Below are positions 42,973 through 51,283 of a stretch of DNA of 64,000 nucleotides, piece by piece. The stretch comes from Exercitatus varius. GTDB lineage: Bacteria; Pseudomonadota; Gammaproteobacteria; Enterobacterales; Pasteurellaceae. A program made the position numbers and the translations under genes. Each line of letters opens with the position of its first letter. Position 1 is the first letter of the stretch. Where the stretch lies: positions 501,313-565,312 of the forward strand of contig NZ_JARQTO010000001.1 in the NCBI RefSeq assembly GCF_029577735.1, in the 5' to 3' direction. Below the pieces are notes generated by a model. It did not search any database, was not told the origin of the DNA, and was given only the letters and a program-made list of their open reading frames with translations.

Positions 42973-44613
42973 TCAAGAATTATCCGATTTTTTAGAACGT
43001 TTATGCGTTTGTTCTACTTTGCGTAGTAAATAAGAAATTAAGCTTAATAGATCCAAAGCGTCTTTATCATTAAAAACATCAGGGTATAGTTTGTTTCTTA
43101 AATCATGTTGTACCGGATTTCTAAAGCCTGTCCATACACCACACGCCATTTTCTCTAAGCCGTCTTCTAAATTTTTTTCTGATTGATTGCTGTTGTCAGT
43201 TAATAAAAGAATTGAATTATTACTACCAAAAGCCTTTTCTAAGAGTTTATATCCGTCTGAATTACGAATCCCGGTTTTATCTTGTACTTTATCTTCGAAA
43301 ATCTTTACCGCCTCAATAGCGGCACTTAAATAATCTTTGCGATTATTGTAATAATCGTTGCAAGCGGCATGAAGGTCTGGATGTAAGTGGCGCCAATGAT
43401 AATAAGGATATTCAGGAATTAAAATATGCAATGCCTTAATAACTTTCGCTTGCTCGGATTCGGTTAATTCCGAGTCGTCAACACCTTTCAGAATTTCTTG
43501 AACAGGCTTTTTTACGTCACTCGGTAATTTGTTTTGCCAATCGCTAAGATCAATATTATGTTCATTTTTTATTTTCTTCTCTTTTTCTTCTTTTCTTTTT
43601 TTCCTCCAATCGGAAGCTATAACGGCAACGACTTCTTCTAAGAAGTTCCTTAACATCGTAGTAACCGGCTGCTTCCAATCTAAAGAAGTTCTATCAGTAG
43701 AAATTAAATCTTCGTTATCGTCGTCAATAAAATCAACATTAAGCCATCCCGTTAGATAAGAATAAAAATAGCTGGACTCGCTGCTTCGGAAGAACTCCGG
43801 TGCATTAACCATGCGACCGTTAGCAAAAAGCGTAATACCTTTCATATTATTCTTTAACGGTTTTTCCGTAGTGATGAATTTACCGTTGATTAATCCGGAA
43901 GAGGTATATTTTTCAGCTTTCTCCGCTAATGCGTCCGTTTGAATCAATTCTTCATAGTTCCATTCAAATTGCGGCGTAACGGATTTATATTTCAGATGGC
44001 TGTCGATAACTTTTACTTCGCCGCCATTTAAACTCATCTGAATACTGAAATTAGGGTCGGGAAAATTGAACAATCTTGCAAGATGTTCGACATAATTATC
44101 CAAAGGATAGCCTTGTTTCTTGGTTAATTCCGTAAGCGTTATCGTCGTTCCATCGGGAGCGGACGAGTCAACGGAAGTATTAAATTGAGGACGATAATCG
44201 CCTTCGCTATTCAAGATTTCTTTATAATTTAAAGCAAAGATAACCTTTTCACCGTTTTTTACTGTAGATATTTCGATTTTATTTCCTAAACCGAACAAAG
44301 CTAACTTACCCAACCCTTTCTTTCCGGTCGGTTTCCTATTATTAATGGAAGGCTGCCCTTCTTTACGACGGTTACGACCGATTCTCAAATAAAAATCGTT
44401 AATTTCATCGAAACTCATCCCTATTCCGTTATCCCGTATCACAATTTTATGTTCGGGTTTATCGTAAAGAAAAACTTCCGCTACCGTTGCACCCGCATCG
44501 TAAGCATTCGCCACCAATTCCGCAATAGCAGGGACGGTATTCTTATACATTTTTACACCTAGATGCTCGATTACCGTCGGTTGAAAACTCATTTTCAATT
44601 CTGGATCAGACAT
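42973..44613 (-). CDS. GHKL ATPase (MutL/MORC/Hsp90-like) of a methyltransferase cassette
   Basis: The 546-residue protein starts with a GHKL ATP-binding domain: AELVANAYDAGAT (residues 31-43, Glu32 and Asn36), DNGIGM (61-66), and GKKGLGKLALFGLGN (97-111, the glycine lid), followed by an S5-type fold (about 180-330). The C-terminal 170 residues include YYHWRHLHPDLHAACNDYYNNRKDYLSAAIEAVKIFEDKVQDKTG, a helical segment that resembles the abortive-infection TIGR02391/Ymh-type domain. MutL homologues of this kind are described in restriction-modification clusters and are thought to be ancestors of MORC ATPases. Function here is inferred from context; the endonuclease partner would be Vsr-like or unlinked. 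Confidence 0.78.
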   Translation of the reverse strand: MSDPELKMSFQPTVIEHLGVKMYKNTVPAIAELVANAYDAGATVAEVFLYDKPEHKIVIRDNGIGMSFDEINDFYLRIGRNRRKEGQPSINNRKPTGKKGLGKLALFGLGNKIEISTVKNGEKVIFALNYKEILNSEGDYRPQFNTSVDSSAPDGTTITLTELTKKQGYPLDNYVEHLARLFNFPDPNFSIQMSLNGGEVKVIDSHLKYKSVTPQFEWNYEELIQTDALAEKAEKYTSSGLINGKFITTEKPLKNNMKGITLFANGRMVNAPEFFRSSESSYFYSYLTGWLNVDFIDDDNEDLISTDRTSLDWKQPVTTMLRNFLEEVVAVIASDWRKKRKEEKEKKIKNEHNIDLSDWQNKLPSDVKKPVQEILKGVDDSELTESEQAKVIKALHILIPEYPYYHWRHLHPDLHAACNDYYNNRKDYLSAAIEAVKIFEDKVQDKTGIRNSDGYKLLEKAFGSNNSILLLTDNSNQSEKNLEDGLEKMACGVWTGFRNPVQHDLRNKLYPDVFNDKDALDLLSLISYLLRKVEQTHKRSKKSDNS

Positions 44614-44628
44614 TTTAATCTCCGTTTT

Positions 44629-45693
44629 TTATTGTCTTTTTAAACCGTTGTTAATAATCGCTTTCCCGATTTGTTCGGCGTACTTAGGCGGTACTGCGTT
44701 GCCGATTAAACGAGCGATTTTTTCCCTACTATTTGCTTTGAAAATATAAGTTTTCGGGAACGATTGCAGTGTCGCACCTTCTCGTAAGGATAAGGCACGA
44801 TCTTCTTCAGGATGGACGAAACGCCCGTTGGAAACGCTAAAAAACTTTGTCGTAATGGTCGGCGAAGGCTTATCCCACCATAATCGTCCGAAAGTGTCTC
44901 TGAAACTATCGTCTTTGCCGACGAAACATTTCAGTTGCAAATTCGGACGATCGGAGAAAGCAAAACGGTCTCCGCCGTCTTTCGGTATCAGCTTCAACCG
45001 TTGCAAATTGATTTCGGAGAGACCCGCACAACTGTGCATATAATCGGTATCGTCCTGATGTCCCGCCGTAATTTTCGGAAAGTCGTTGTTTTCGCCCAAT
45101 ACGTCTCTAACCGTTAAAATTCTGTCTTCTGATTTTAAGGGTTCCAGCTTGTCTTCACTTACTCGATTAGCGATTAAAGTAAAACGTTTACGGCTTTGCG
45201 GGACGTTATAGTGCTGCGTATTATGTATGCCGAAATGAACGGTATAACCCAAAAATTCCAATTTATCCACAAAAATGTCCAGCCCGCTTTCTTTTTGGCG
45301 GCTAAAAATTCCCGGCACGTTTTCTACGACGACATAACCGGGAACAAAATATTCGACGAAGCGTTGAAATTCGGATAAGAGGCTTTTGGATTTTTCGGAT
45401 TTCTCTTTGCTGGTTCGAATCACACTCCAATATTGGCAGGGACTGCAACCGACTAAAATCAAATCGTCGTCGTTTCGGGAAAGATTAAGCGTACTTTCCA
45501 ATTCTTTTTCACCCAATTCGAAAACATTAGCGTGAATAAATTTTGCGTTTTCGATATTCGCTTCATAGGTTTCTTTGCAACTGATTTCATAATCGATCCC
45601 TGCGAGGATTCGGATGCCGGCTTGTTGCAAGCCGTAACTCATTCCGCCGCCGCCGCAGAAAAAATCAATCGCTTTTAATTGCTTATTTTTCAT
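44629..45693 (-). CDS. DNA (cytosine-5) methyltransferase
   Basis: The 354-residue protein has all main C5-methyltransferase motifs in order: AIDFFCGGGGMSYGLQQAG (motif I), GCSPCQYWS with the catalytic Cys86 (IV), VVENVPG (VI, residues 122-128), QSRKRFTLIA (VIII) and IGNAVPP (X). The target-recognition region (about 190-280) differs from Dcm, so the specificity is not readable. The ATG at 45693 is preferred to a GTG 18 bases upstream. It is first in a three-gene minus-strand unit: 15 bases to the ATPase and nine more to vsr. Confidence 0.93.
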   Translation of the reverse strand: MKNKQLKAIDFFCGGGGMSYGLQQAGIRILAGIDYEISCKETYEANIENAKFIHANVFELGEKELESTLNLSRNDDDLILVGCSPCQYWSVIRTSKEKSEKSKSLLSEFQRFVEYFVPGYVVVENVPGIFSRQKESGLDIFVDKLEFLGYTVHFGIHNTQHYNVPQSRKRFTLIANRVSEDKLEPLKSEDRILTVRDVLGENNDFPKITAGHQDDTDYMHSCAGLSEINLQRLKLIPKDGGDRFAFSDRPNLQLKCFVGKDDSFRDTFGRLWWDKPSPTITTKFFSVSNGRFVHPEEDRALSLREGATLQSFPKTYIFKANSREKIARLIGNAVPPKYAEQIGKAIINNGLKRQ

Positions 45694-46010
45694 TCCGTTA
45701 CTCAAATACACTAAACGAATAAAACGCTATTTAATAGAAATCTTGTAGGTCAAATTCTAGCATAGAATTTAAAAAATTTCGTATACGTTAAATGAATCTT
45801 TATGAGATGAGTTCAAGACCTTTCAGATTATTCTGACTGATACCCCAAAAATTCCAAAACGCGATTAAAATTATGACATTTTTCACGATAGAATGGTACT
45901 GATAGCAAAATTTAACGTATGTTTGTTCCTCCGACAACACAGTAAAAAGTTGACAAGTTTTCCCTTTGGCAGCAAACTAGCAACCAATGTTTTATCGGAG
46001 ATGATCATTT
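45694..46010. other. Divergent intergenic region between the methyltransferase cassette and dolP
   Basis: These 317 bases have no convincing frame, no USS and are AT-rich. A TTGACA at 45950-45955 could be the -35 of dolP, but no good -10 follows at the right distance. No tRNA, direct repeat or inverted terminal repeat that would mark the cassette edge is visible. Confidence 0.5.
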
Positions 46011-46598
46011 ATGACTATGAAACAACTTAAAAAATTTGCTTTTATCGGACTTTCGGCATTAATGCTTCAAGGTTGTACCGCCGCATTGCTAGGCGGCGCG
46101 GCTGTAGGTACGAAAGTGGCGACGGATCCCCGTTCCACCGGCACGCAGATAGACGATGAAACCCTGGAATTCAAAGTCTACGACGCGATTACCAAAGACG
46201 AACAAATTAAAGCGGAAGGCCGTGTCGTGGTCGTATCTTACAGCAACCGCTTATTATTAATCGGTCAAGTTCCGACGGATATTGCCAAAGAAACCGCCAC
46301 CAATTTAGCCAAAGGCGTGGAAGGCGTTAACGCGGAAACCATTTTCAATGAAATGAGCGTCGGCCCGGTCATCGATTTGACTCAACGTTCAAAAGACAGC
46401 TGGATTACCAGCCAGGTGAAATCCAAAATGTTAGTGGATTCTGCCGTGAAAACCACCGATGTTAAAGTCATCACGGAAAACAACCAGGTGTTCCTGATGG
46501 GGAATGTTACTCAGCAACAGGGTAACACCGCAGCCGAAATTGCCCGGAACATTTCAGGTGTGACGCGGGTGGTAAAAGTGTTCAAATATCTTGATTAA
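46011..46598 (+). CDS. dolP: DolP (YraP): dual BON-domain outer-membrane lipoprotein
   Basis: The 195-residue protein has a lipobox (LQGC, Cys22 after an MKQLKKFAFIGLSALML signal), then ATDPRSTGTQIDDETLE and two BON domains (about residues 48-110 and 125-192) like E. coli DolP (191 aa), which binds anionic phospholipid and preserves outer-membrane integrity at division sites. GGAG at 45997 lies 10 bases before the first ATG; the second ATG, at 46017, is also possible. In E. coli the gene follows diaA; here it is next to the methyltransferase cassette. Confidence 0.92.
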   Translation: MTMKQLKKFAFIGLSALMLQGCTAALLGGAAVGTKVATDPRSTGTQIDDETLEFKVYDAITKDEQIKAEGRVVVVSYSNRLLLIGQVPTDIAKETATNLAKGVEGVNAETIFNEMSVGPVIDLTQRSKDSWITSQVKSKMLVDSAVKTTDVKVITENNQVFLMGNVTQQQGNTAAEIARNISGVTRVVKVFKYLD

Positions 46599-46627
46599 AC
46601 GAACGAATTCCGCGCATAAATAAAAGC

Positions 46628-46727
46628 AAAAGTGCGGTCAAAAAATACGAAGTTTTTTAAACGTTGGTCAGCCAACGGCGCCGAAGAGGCGAACATAAAA
46701 AATTAACGTTTTTTTGACCGCACTTTT
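46628..46727. repeat. Extended USS hairpin module, copy C, with facing USS
   Basis: AAAAGTGCGGTC is followed by an AAAAAA-TACGAAG-TTTTTT hairpin, GTTGG-TCAG-CCAAC and GGCGCC-GAAGA-GGCG (46628-46691). A facing GACCGCACTTTT at 46716-46727 completes a large dyad that should end dolP and ribE transcripts. Confidence 0.7.
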
Positions 46728-46747
46728 TTGTTTATGCCGGAATTCAA

Positions 46748-47362
46748 TCAGGCCGAACGATTCGTCAAATAACGCTCAACCGTATCCACAATAGCCTGAG
46801 TTTGCGGATCGATCTCAATATTCACTAAATCGCCGACTTCCCGTTTTGCAATCAGCGTGCGCTGAACGGTTTCCGGAATCAGGTTCACGCTAAACCGATT
46901 GTCTTTCACTTCGCCGACCGTCAAACTAATGCCGTCGACAGCGATGAAGCCTTTGGTGAGAATGTATTTCATCACTTCCGGCGTCGGCAGTTCGAACCAA
47001 ATCTGCAGATTATTTTCCGACGGAATGCGCTGCGCCACTTTCGCAGTGCAATAAACGTGTCCGGATAAAATATGTCCGCCCACTTCCGCGCCGAACTTCA
47101 TCGCCCGTTCGATATTCACCCAATCGCCCGGCTTCAAGCCGCCGAGATTGGTAATGCGCAAGGTTTCGGTCATTAAATCGAAACTGACCGAATCACCGTC
47201 GATTTTGGTTACGGTTAAACAAACGCCGTTATTGGCTACGGAGGCGCCAATTTCCAGATCCGCCAGCAATTCCTGTGGCATTTTAACGGTATGTGTTCTA
47301 AAATTCGCTTTCTCAACAATAGATTGAATTTGTGCCGTGCCTTGCACGATGCCTGTAAACAT
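46748..47362 (-). CDS. ribE: Riboflavin synthase alpha chain
   Basis: The 204-residue enzyme joins two lumazine molecules to give riboflavin. It is a tandem of two related beta-barrel domains: MFTGIVQGTAQIQSI and NGVCLTVTKIDG in the first, MKFGAEVGGHILSGHVYCTA and VDGISLTVGEVKDNRFSVNLIPETVQRT in the second. The ATG at 47362 matches the invariant MFTGI start and has GGAG before it. The divergent MATE gene starts 40 bases away; ribC/ribE and mdtK are also divergent neighbours in E. coli. The gap is too short for an FMN riboswitch. Confidence 0.96.
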   Translation of the reverse strand: MFTGIVQGTAQIQSIVEKANFRTHTVKMPQELLADLEIGASVANNGVCLTVTKIDGDSVSFDLMTETLRITNLGGLKPGDWVNIERAMKFGAEVGGHILSGHVYCTAKVAQRIPSENNLQIWFELPTPEVMKYILTKGFIAVDGISLTVGEVKDNRFSVNLIPETVQRTLIAKREVGDLVNIEIDPQTQAIVDTVERYLTNRSA

Positions 47363-47390
47363 AAGAAATCTCCACAAAAAAATTTCCCAC

Positions 47391-47396
47391 ATTATA
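47391..47396 (-). promoter_or_regulatory. Likely ribE -10
   Basis: On the minus strand TATAAT lies 29 bases before the ribE ATG, with a weak TTTAGA about 17 bases upstream inside the mdtK 5' end. The divergent promoters therefore overlap the neighbouring gene. Confidence 0.5.
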
Positions 47397-47402
47397 CTTG
47401 AT

Positions 47403-48800
47403 ATGAAAAAATTTCTAAATATTGCCGCCTATCAGGAACAAGCCAAACGCTTGGTTCTGCTTGCTTTTCCGATTCTTTTGGCGCAAATCGCACAGAATTC
47501 CATGGCGTTGGTGGATACCATCATGGCGGGACGTGTCAGCGCGGCGGATATGGCGGCAATTTCCGTAGGCGCATCCATTTGGTTTCCGTTGGTGTTATTC
47601 GGACAAGGCTTATTGCTTGCTCTGCCGCCGACCATTTCCTATTTAAACGGTTCGGGCAAGCGCGATCGTATTGCCCATCATGTGCGTCAGGGATTATGGA
47701 TCGTTTTACTCGCCGCCGTTCCCATCGCCGCTTTGATTTATCACAGCGACTTTATTATTCAAAACATGAAGATGGAACCCAAACTCGCTGAGATTACAAT
47801 AGGTTATCTGCACGCCATGGTCTGGGGCTTGCCGGGGTATTTGCTGCTGATCAATTTTCGCTGTTTGAACGACGGCATCGCCAAAACCAAACCGGCAATG
47901 GTGATTACCTTTTGCGGATTGCTGTTGAATATTCCGCTTAATTATATTTTTATTTACGGCAAACTCGGCATTCCGGCGTTCGGGGCGGTAGGCTGCGGTA
48001 TCGCCACTTCGCTGGTGAACTGGGCGATGTGCATTATGATGATTCTCTACAACAAGCGGGCTAAAAATCAACGGGATCTCAAAGTGTTCGAACACATCAT
48101 CGAAAAACCGAATTTCGCCACGCTCGGTAAGTTACTACGCCTTGGTTTTCCTATTGCCGTGGCATTGTGGTGCGAAGTAGCGTTATTTGCGCTGACTTCC
48201 CTGTTTTTATCGCCGCTCGGAACGGATATGGTGGCAAGTCATCAGATCACGCTGAATACCAGTTCGTTCATTTTTATGCTGCCGATGTCGCTGGGCATGG
48301 CGACCACCATTTTAGTGGGCCAACGTCTTGGCGAAGGATCGCCGCAAAATGCGAAGAAAGTGTCTTACGCCGCTTTAATGGTAGGGCTAAATATCACCGT
48401 TCTGACGGCATTCGTCACCGTTGTCTTCCGTGAACAAATCGCTTCCATTTTCGTCAACGACGGCAAAGTCATCGGCATGGCAAGTTCGTTATTGCTGATC
48501 GCAGCGCTTTATCAGTTTTCCGATACCGTGCAAGTGGTTATCGGCGGCGCCCTGCGCGGTTACAAAGACACCAAAGCCATTTTGTACATTACCGTTTTCT
48601 GTTATTGGGTTATCGGTATGCCGGTGGGTTATACGTTGGCAATGACCGATTTTTTCCTGCCTCATTTGGGCGCGAAAGGATTCTGGATCGGTTTTGTGGT
48701 CAGCCTCACAATCGCCGCAATTTGTTTAAGTATCCGAATGCGGAAAATTCAGGCCCGTTCCGACGAAATATTGCTGGCGCAGCTGGATAAACTGAAATAA
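47403..48800 (+). CDS. mdtK: MATE-family multidrug efflux protein NorM/MdtK
   Basis: The 465-residue inner-membrane protein has the 12-helix MATE layout: LVLLAFPILLAQIAQNSMALVDTIMAGRVSAADMAAISVGASIW at the start, PLNYIFIYGKLGIPAFGAVGCGIATSLVNW in the middle and GFPIAVALWCEVALFALTSLF at the start of the second half. It exports cationic drugs in exchange for Na+ or H+. The ATG at 47403 matches NorM/MdtK starts; no clear Shine-Dalgarno is seen, so translation may be weak. Confidence 0.94.
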   Translation: MKKFLNIAAYQEQAKRLVLLAFPILLAQIAQNSMALVDTIMAGRVSAADMAAISVGASIWFPLVLFGQGLLLALPPTISYLNGSGKRDRIAHHVRQGLWIVLLAAVPIAALIYHSDFIIQNMKMEPKLAEITIGYLHAMVWGLPGYLLLINFRCLNDGIAKTKPAMVITFCGLLLNIPLNYIFIYGKLGIPAFGAVGCGIATSLVNWAMCIMMILYNKRAKNQRDLKVFEHIIEKPNFATLGKLLRLGFPIAVALWCEVALFALTSLFLSPLGTDMVASHQITLNTSSFIFMLPMSLGMATTILVGQRLGEGSPQNAKKVSYAALMVGLNITVLTAFVTVVFREQIASIFVNDGKVIGMASSLLLIAALYQFSDTVQVVIGGALRGYKDTKAILYITVFCYWVIGMPVGYTLAMTDFFLPHLGAKGFWIGFVVSLTIAAICLSIRMRKIQARSDEILLAQLDKLK

Positions 48801-48827
48801 TTGCGCTTTGCCGCCGCGAATAAAAAT

Positions 48828-48893
48828 AAAAGTGCGGTCAAAAAACGCGAAGTTTTTTGAACATTGGCTTTGCCAACGGCGCCTTGAGGGAGC
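48828..48893 (+). repeat. Extended USS hairpin module, copy D
   Basis: AAAAGTGCGGTC, an AAAAAA-CGCGAAG-TTTTTT hairpin, ATTGGC-TTT-GCCAAC and GGCGCC follow each other as in copies A and C. It lies directly after mdtK and probably ends its transcript. Confidence 0.7.
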
Positions 48894-48943
48894 AATTCTT
48901 TTTAAGGATTGCAAATAAAAAAGCGAAATTTTTTATCATTCAC

Positions 48944-48999
48944 TCAAATGAAAATAATTCCTATTAGAGATTGATTAACTCAATTCTTTTCGCTATACT
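48944..48999 (+). promoter_or_regulatory. Promoter of the TonB receptor gene with a weak Fur-like box
   Basis: TTGATT (48971-48976) and TATACT (48994-48999) are 17 bases apart. Just upstream, 48944-48962 matches the 19-bp Fur consensus at about 11 positions (AATGA..AAT.ATT). Iron control would be expected for such a receptor, but the box is poor. Confidence 0.45.
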
Positions 49000-49083
49000 C
49001 GCCAAAAATTTTCATTGTGACCCGCTCGGGCGGCAATTTTACTGTCCGGGCAATCCTTCCCTTCTTACTTTAGGAACGCTTTC

Positions 49084-51207
49084 ATGAAATTTAAATTAAG
49101 CCTGATTTCTACCGCACTTTTTGCCGGTGTCTCTTTTGCCGCCGTAGCTGAAACGAGCCAGACTGCTAACGATGATTTGGACCAAATCAATGTTGTCACG
49201 GAATTGGAAAAAGCCAAAGCCGCGGGAGACAAACAAAAAGATATCGTTAATCTCAGTTTACTCGGCCGTCAAACTGCCTTTACCTCACCTATTTCCGTAG
49301 TAAATTATGATGAAAAAGCCTTTGAGAATTCTCAACAACGCAATGTTGTCGACGCGATTTCCAAAGTGGATTCTTCCGTTATGAATTTCGGCGGTGAAAC
49401 TAATACGATTTCCGGTGTATATGTACGTGGTTTACAATTAGACGCCCGCCAAATCATGGTAAACGGCTTACCCGGTCTTTATTCCACCTATAATTCCCCG
49501 ACGGCCGCCGTCAGCTCCGCGCAATTAATCAAAGGCGCTTCTACCGCCATCGGCGGAATGGATCCCGAAGGCGCGGCGGGCTCGTCTATGAATATCGAAA
49601 CCAAACGCGCCACCGATGAAGACATTAATAAAATCGGATTCGGCTGGTTCAGCAATAACCGCTTACAGGAGACCTTTGATTTTGGTCGTCGTTTCGGTGC
49701 AAATAAAGAATGGGGTGTCCGTTTAAACGGTAAATACCGGGACGGTGATACGGCGCGCAATAACTATGACGAGCGCAATAAAGAATTTGCCTTGGGTGCC
49801 GATTACCGCGGTGATAAATTCCGGGCCGGTATCGATTATATGTACAGCAAACGAGCTACCCACGGCGGACGAGCGCGGGTACAGGATATTCAGGATCTGA
49901 CATTCCGTTTACCGGATGCGCCGGATGGAGAGACTAACTTAATTCCGTATTGGAGCGGGCAAACCACCGAAGATCAAACTATTATGGGAACGTTTGAATA
50001 TGATTTGCCTTACAACATGATGTTATCCGGCGGTTTGGGTTATATGGATTCCCGTTATTACGGTTCCTTCGGGCAAATCCGCATGACAAATACCGACGGA
50101 GATTATTCCGTTCGCTCTATGCGCGCTATGGATTATCACACTCGTACAACCAGCGGTAACTTAAAATTACAGGGCGAATTCGAAACCGGTTCCGTTTATC
50201 ACAACTGGAGTTTAGCGTTCGACGCCGTAAAACGTCAACGAGACTTCGATCAAAGTCCGACCGCTAAAAACTTTACCGCCAATATCTATAATCCTGTATT
50301 CAGTCGAGGCCAACCGACTTACGGTGCGTTAGTACAAAGTACCAACGAAAAATTAGGCAGTTACAGCCTGGCTCTCGCAGATACGGCAGGCTTTGCGAAT
50401 AATACCGTTCGACTTACTCTCGGCGGTCGCTTCCAATGGATTAAACAGCATGATTACAGCACCGACATTAAAGCGCATGAAAATCGCTTCAGTCCAATGG
50501 TGACACTTGCCTATGTACCGAATCCCGACTTAGTTTTCTACGGTAACTATTTGGAAGATTTAGAACCCGGTGCGGTGGACGAAGATACCGGCGTAATGGC
50601 TAAACCTATTGTAAGCAGACAAATTGAACTGGGTGTGCGTAAAAACTGGAATGATTTACTTACCACCACCACAAGCGTATATCAGTTGTCTCGTCCGGGC
50701 ATTCATCGCATCACGGGCGAAGAGCAGGGAAAAGAACGTAATCGCGGCGTTGAATTCAATATCTACGCTAACCTGTTCAACAAAACATTACGCCCAAGCT
50801 TAGGCGTGACTTATAACCGCGGAGAATTGATCGATTACTCAAGATATTCGGACGGCGCGATTATCAACGGATCTCAAGTATCCAGCCCGCGCTGGATCGC
50901 TAAAGCGGCGGTGGAATGGGACACGCCGTTTATCGACAATTTAACCTTAAACGCAGCGCTTCAATATTACGGCAAATCCTATCAGGATTACGCGGAGAAC
51001 TATGAATTTCCGTCTTATACCACGGTGGATTTAGGCGCGAAATATGTGGCGCAACTGGACGCTAAACAAACCTTAACCTTCCGTGTAGGCGTTGAAAATC
51101 TATTCGACAAGGCCTACTGGCAAGTGCAGCGCGGACGCTATGATCGTAGCTTCGCCGTAGTGGGTATGCCGCGCACTTACTGGGCGAATGTGGAATATTC
51201 ATTCTAA
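49084..51207 (+). CDS. TonB-dependent siderophore receptor
   Basis: The 707-residue outer-membrane receptor has a signal peptide (KLSLISTALFAGVSFAAVA), a plug domain (about residues 60-180, with FTSPISVVNYDEKAFENSQ, VYVRGLQLDARQIMVNGLPGL and SAQLIKGASTAIGGMDPEG) and a 22-strand barrel ending in phenylalanine (WANVEYSF). The plug sequence is of the siderophore class (ferrichrome/ferric-hydroxamate or catecholate group), but the ligand is not readable. A TonB box-like stretch DQINVV lies near residue 33. The gene is followed after 76 bases by an ABC transporter, a pairing also seen in E. coli (yddB-yddA) though the receptors differ. Confidence 0.88.
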   Translation: MKFKLSLISTALFAGVSFAAVAETSQTANDDLDQINVVTELEKAKAAGDKQKDIVNLSLLGRQTAFTSPISVVNYDEKAFENSQQRNVVDAISKVDSSVMNFGGETNTISGVYVRGLQLDARQIMVNGLPGLYSTYNSPTAAVSSAQLIKGASTAIGGMDPEGAAGSSMNIETKRATDEDINKIGFGWFSNNRLQETFDFGRRFGANKEWGVRLNGKYRDGDTARNNYDERNKEFALGADYRGDKFRAGIDYMYSKRATHGGRARVQDIQDLTFRLPDAPDGETNLIPYWSGQTTEDQTIMGTFEYDLPYNMMLSGGLGYMDSRYYGSFGQIRMTNTDGDYSVRSMRAMDYHTRTTSGNLKLQGEFETGSVYHNWSLAFDAVKRQRDFDQSPTAKNFTANIYNPVFSRGQPTYGALVQSTNEKLGSYSLALADTAGFANNTVRLTLGGRFQWIKQHDYSTDIKAHENRFSPMVTLAYVPNPDLVFYGNYLEDLEPGAVDEDTGVMAKPIVSRQIELGVRKNWNDLLTTTTSVYQLSRPGIHRITGEEQGKERNRGVEFNIYANLFNKTLRPSLGVTYNRGELIDYSRYSDGAIINGSQVSSPRWIAKAAVEWDTPFIDNLTLNAALQYYGKSYQDYAENYEFPSYTTVDLGAKYVAQLDAKQTLTFRVGVENLFDKAYWQVQRGRYDRSFAVVGMPRTYWANVEYSF

Positions 51208-51213
51208 TCATTT

Positions 51214-51260
51214 GGTGGGCTGGCAAGCCCACCCTACCTTAAGAGCGGTTCTCCGCTCTT
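51214..51260. repeat. Two tandem hairpins between receptor and ABC transporter genes
   Basis: GGTGGGCT-GGCA-AGCCCACC (51214-51233) and AAGAGCGG-TTCT-CCGCTCTT (51241-51260) are perfect eight-bp stems with four-base loops. The second is followed by TTGTCGTTTTT and could be a terminator or attenuator that lowers expression of the downstream gene; the first resembles intergenic repeats common in this family. Confidence 0.6.
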
Positions 51261-51283
51261 TTGTCGTTTTTGGAAATCTTTTT

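Noticed and set aside
42353..46010. Transposon or integrative-element ends around the methyltransferase cassette
   Set aside because: I found no tRNA, integrase, terminal inverted repeat or flanking direct repeat; only the position and low G+C suggest transfer.
47363..47402. FMN riboswitch before ribE
   Set aside because: Only 40 bases separate ribE from the divergent mdtK, too short for the RFN element, and its conserved motifs are not visible.
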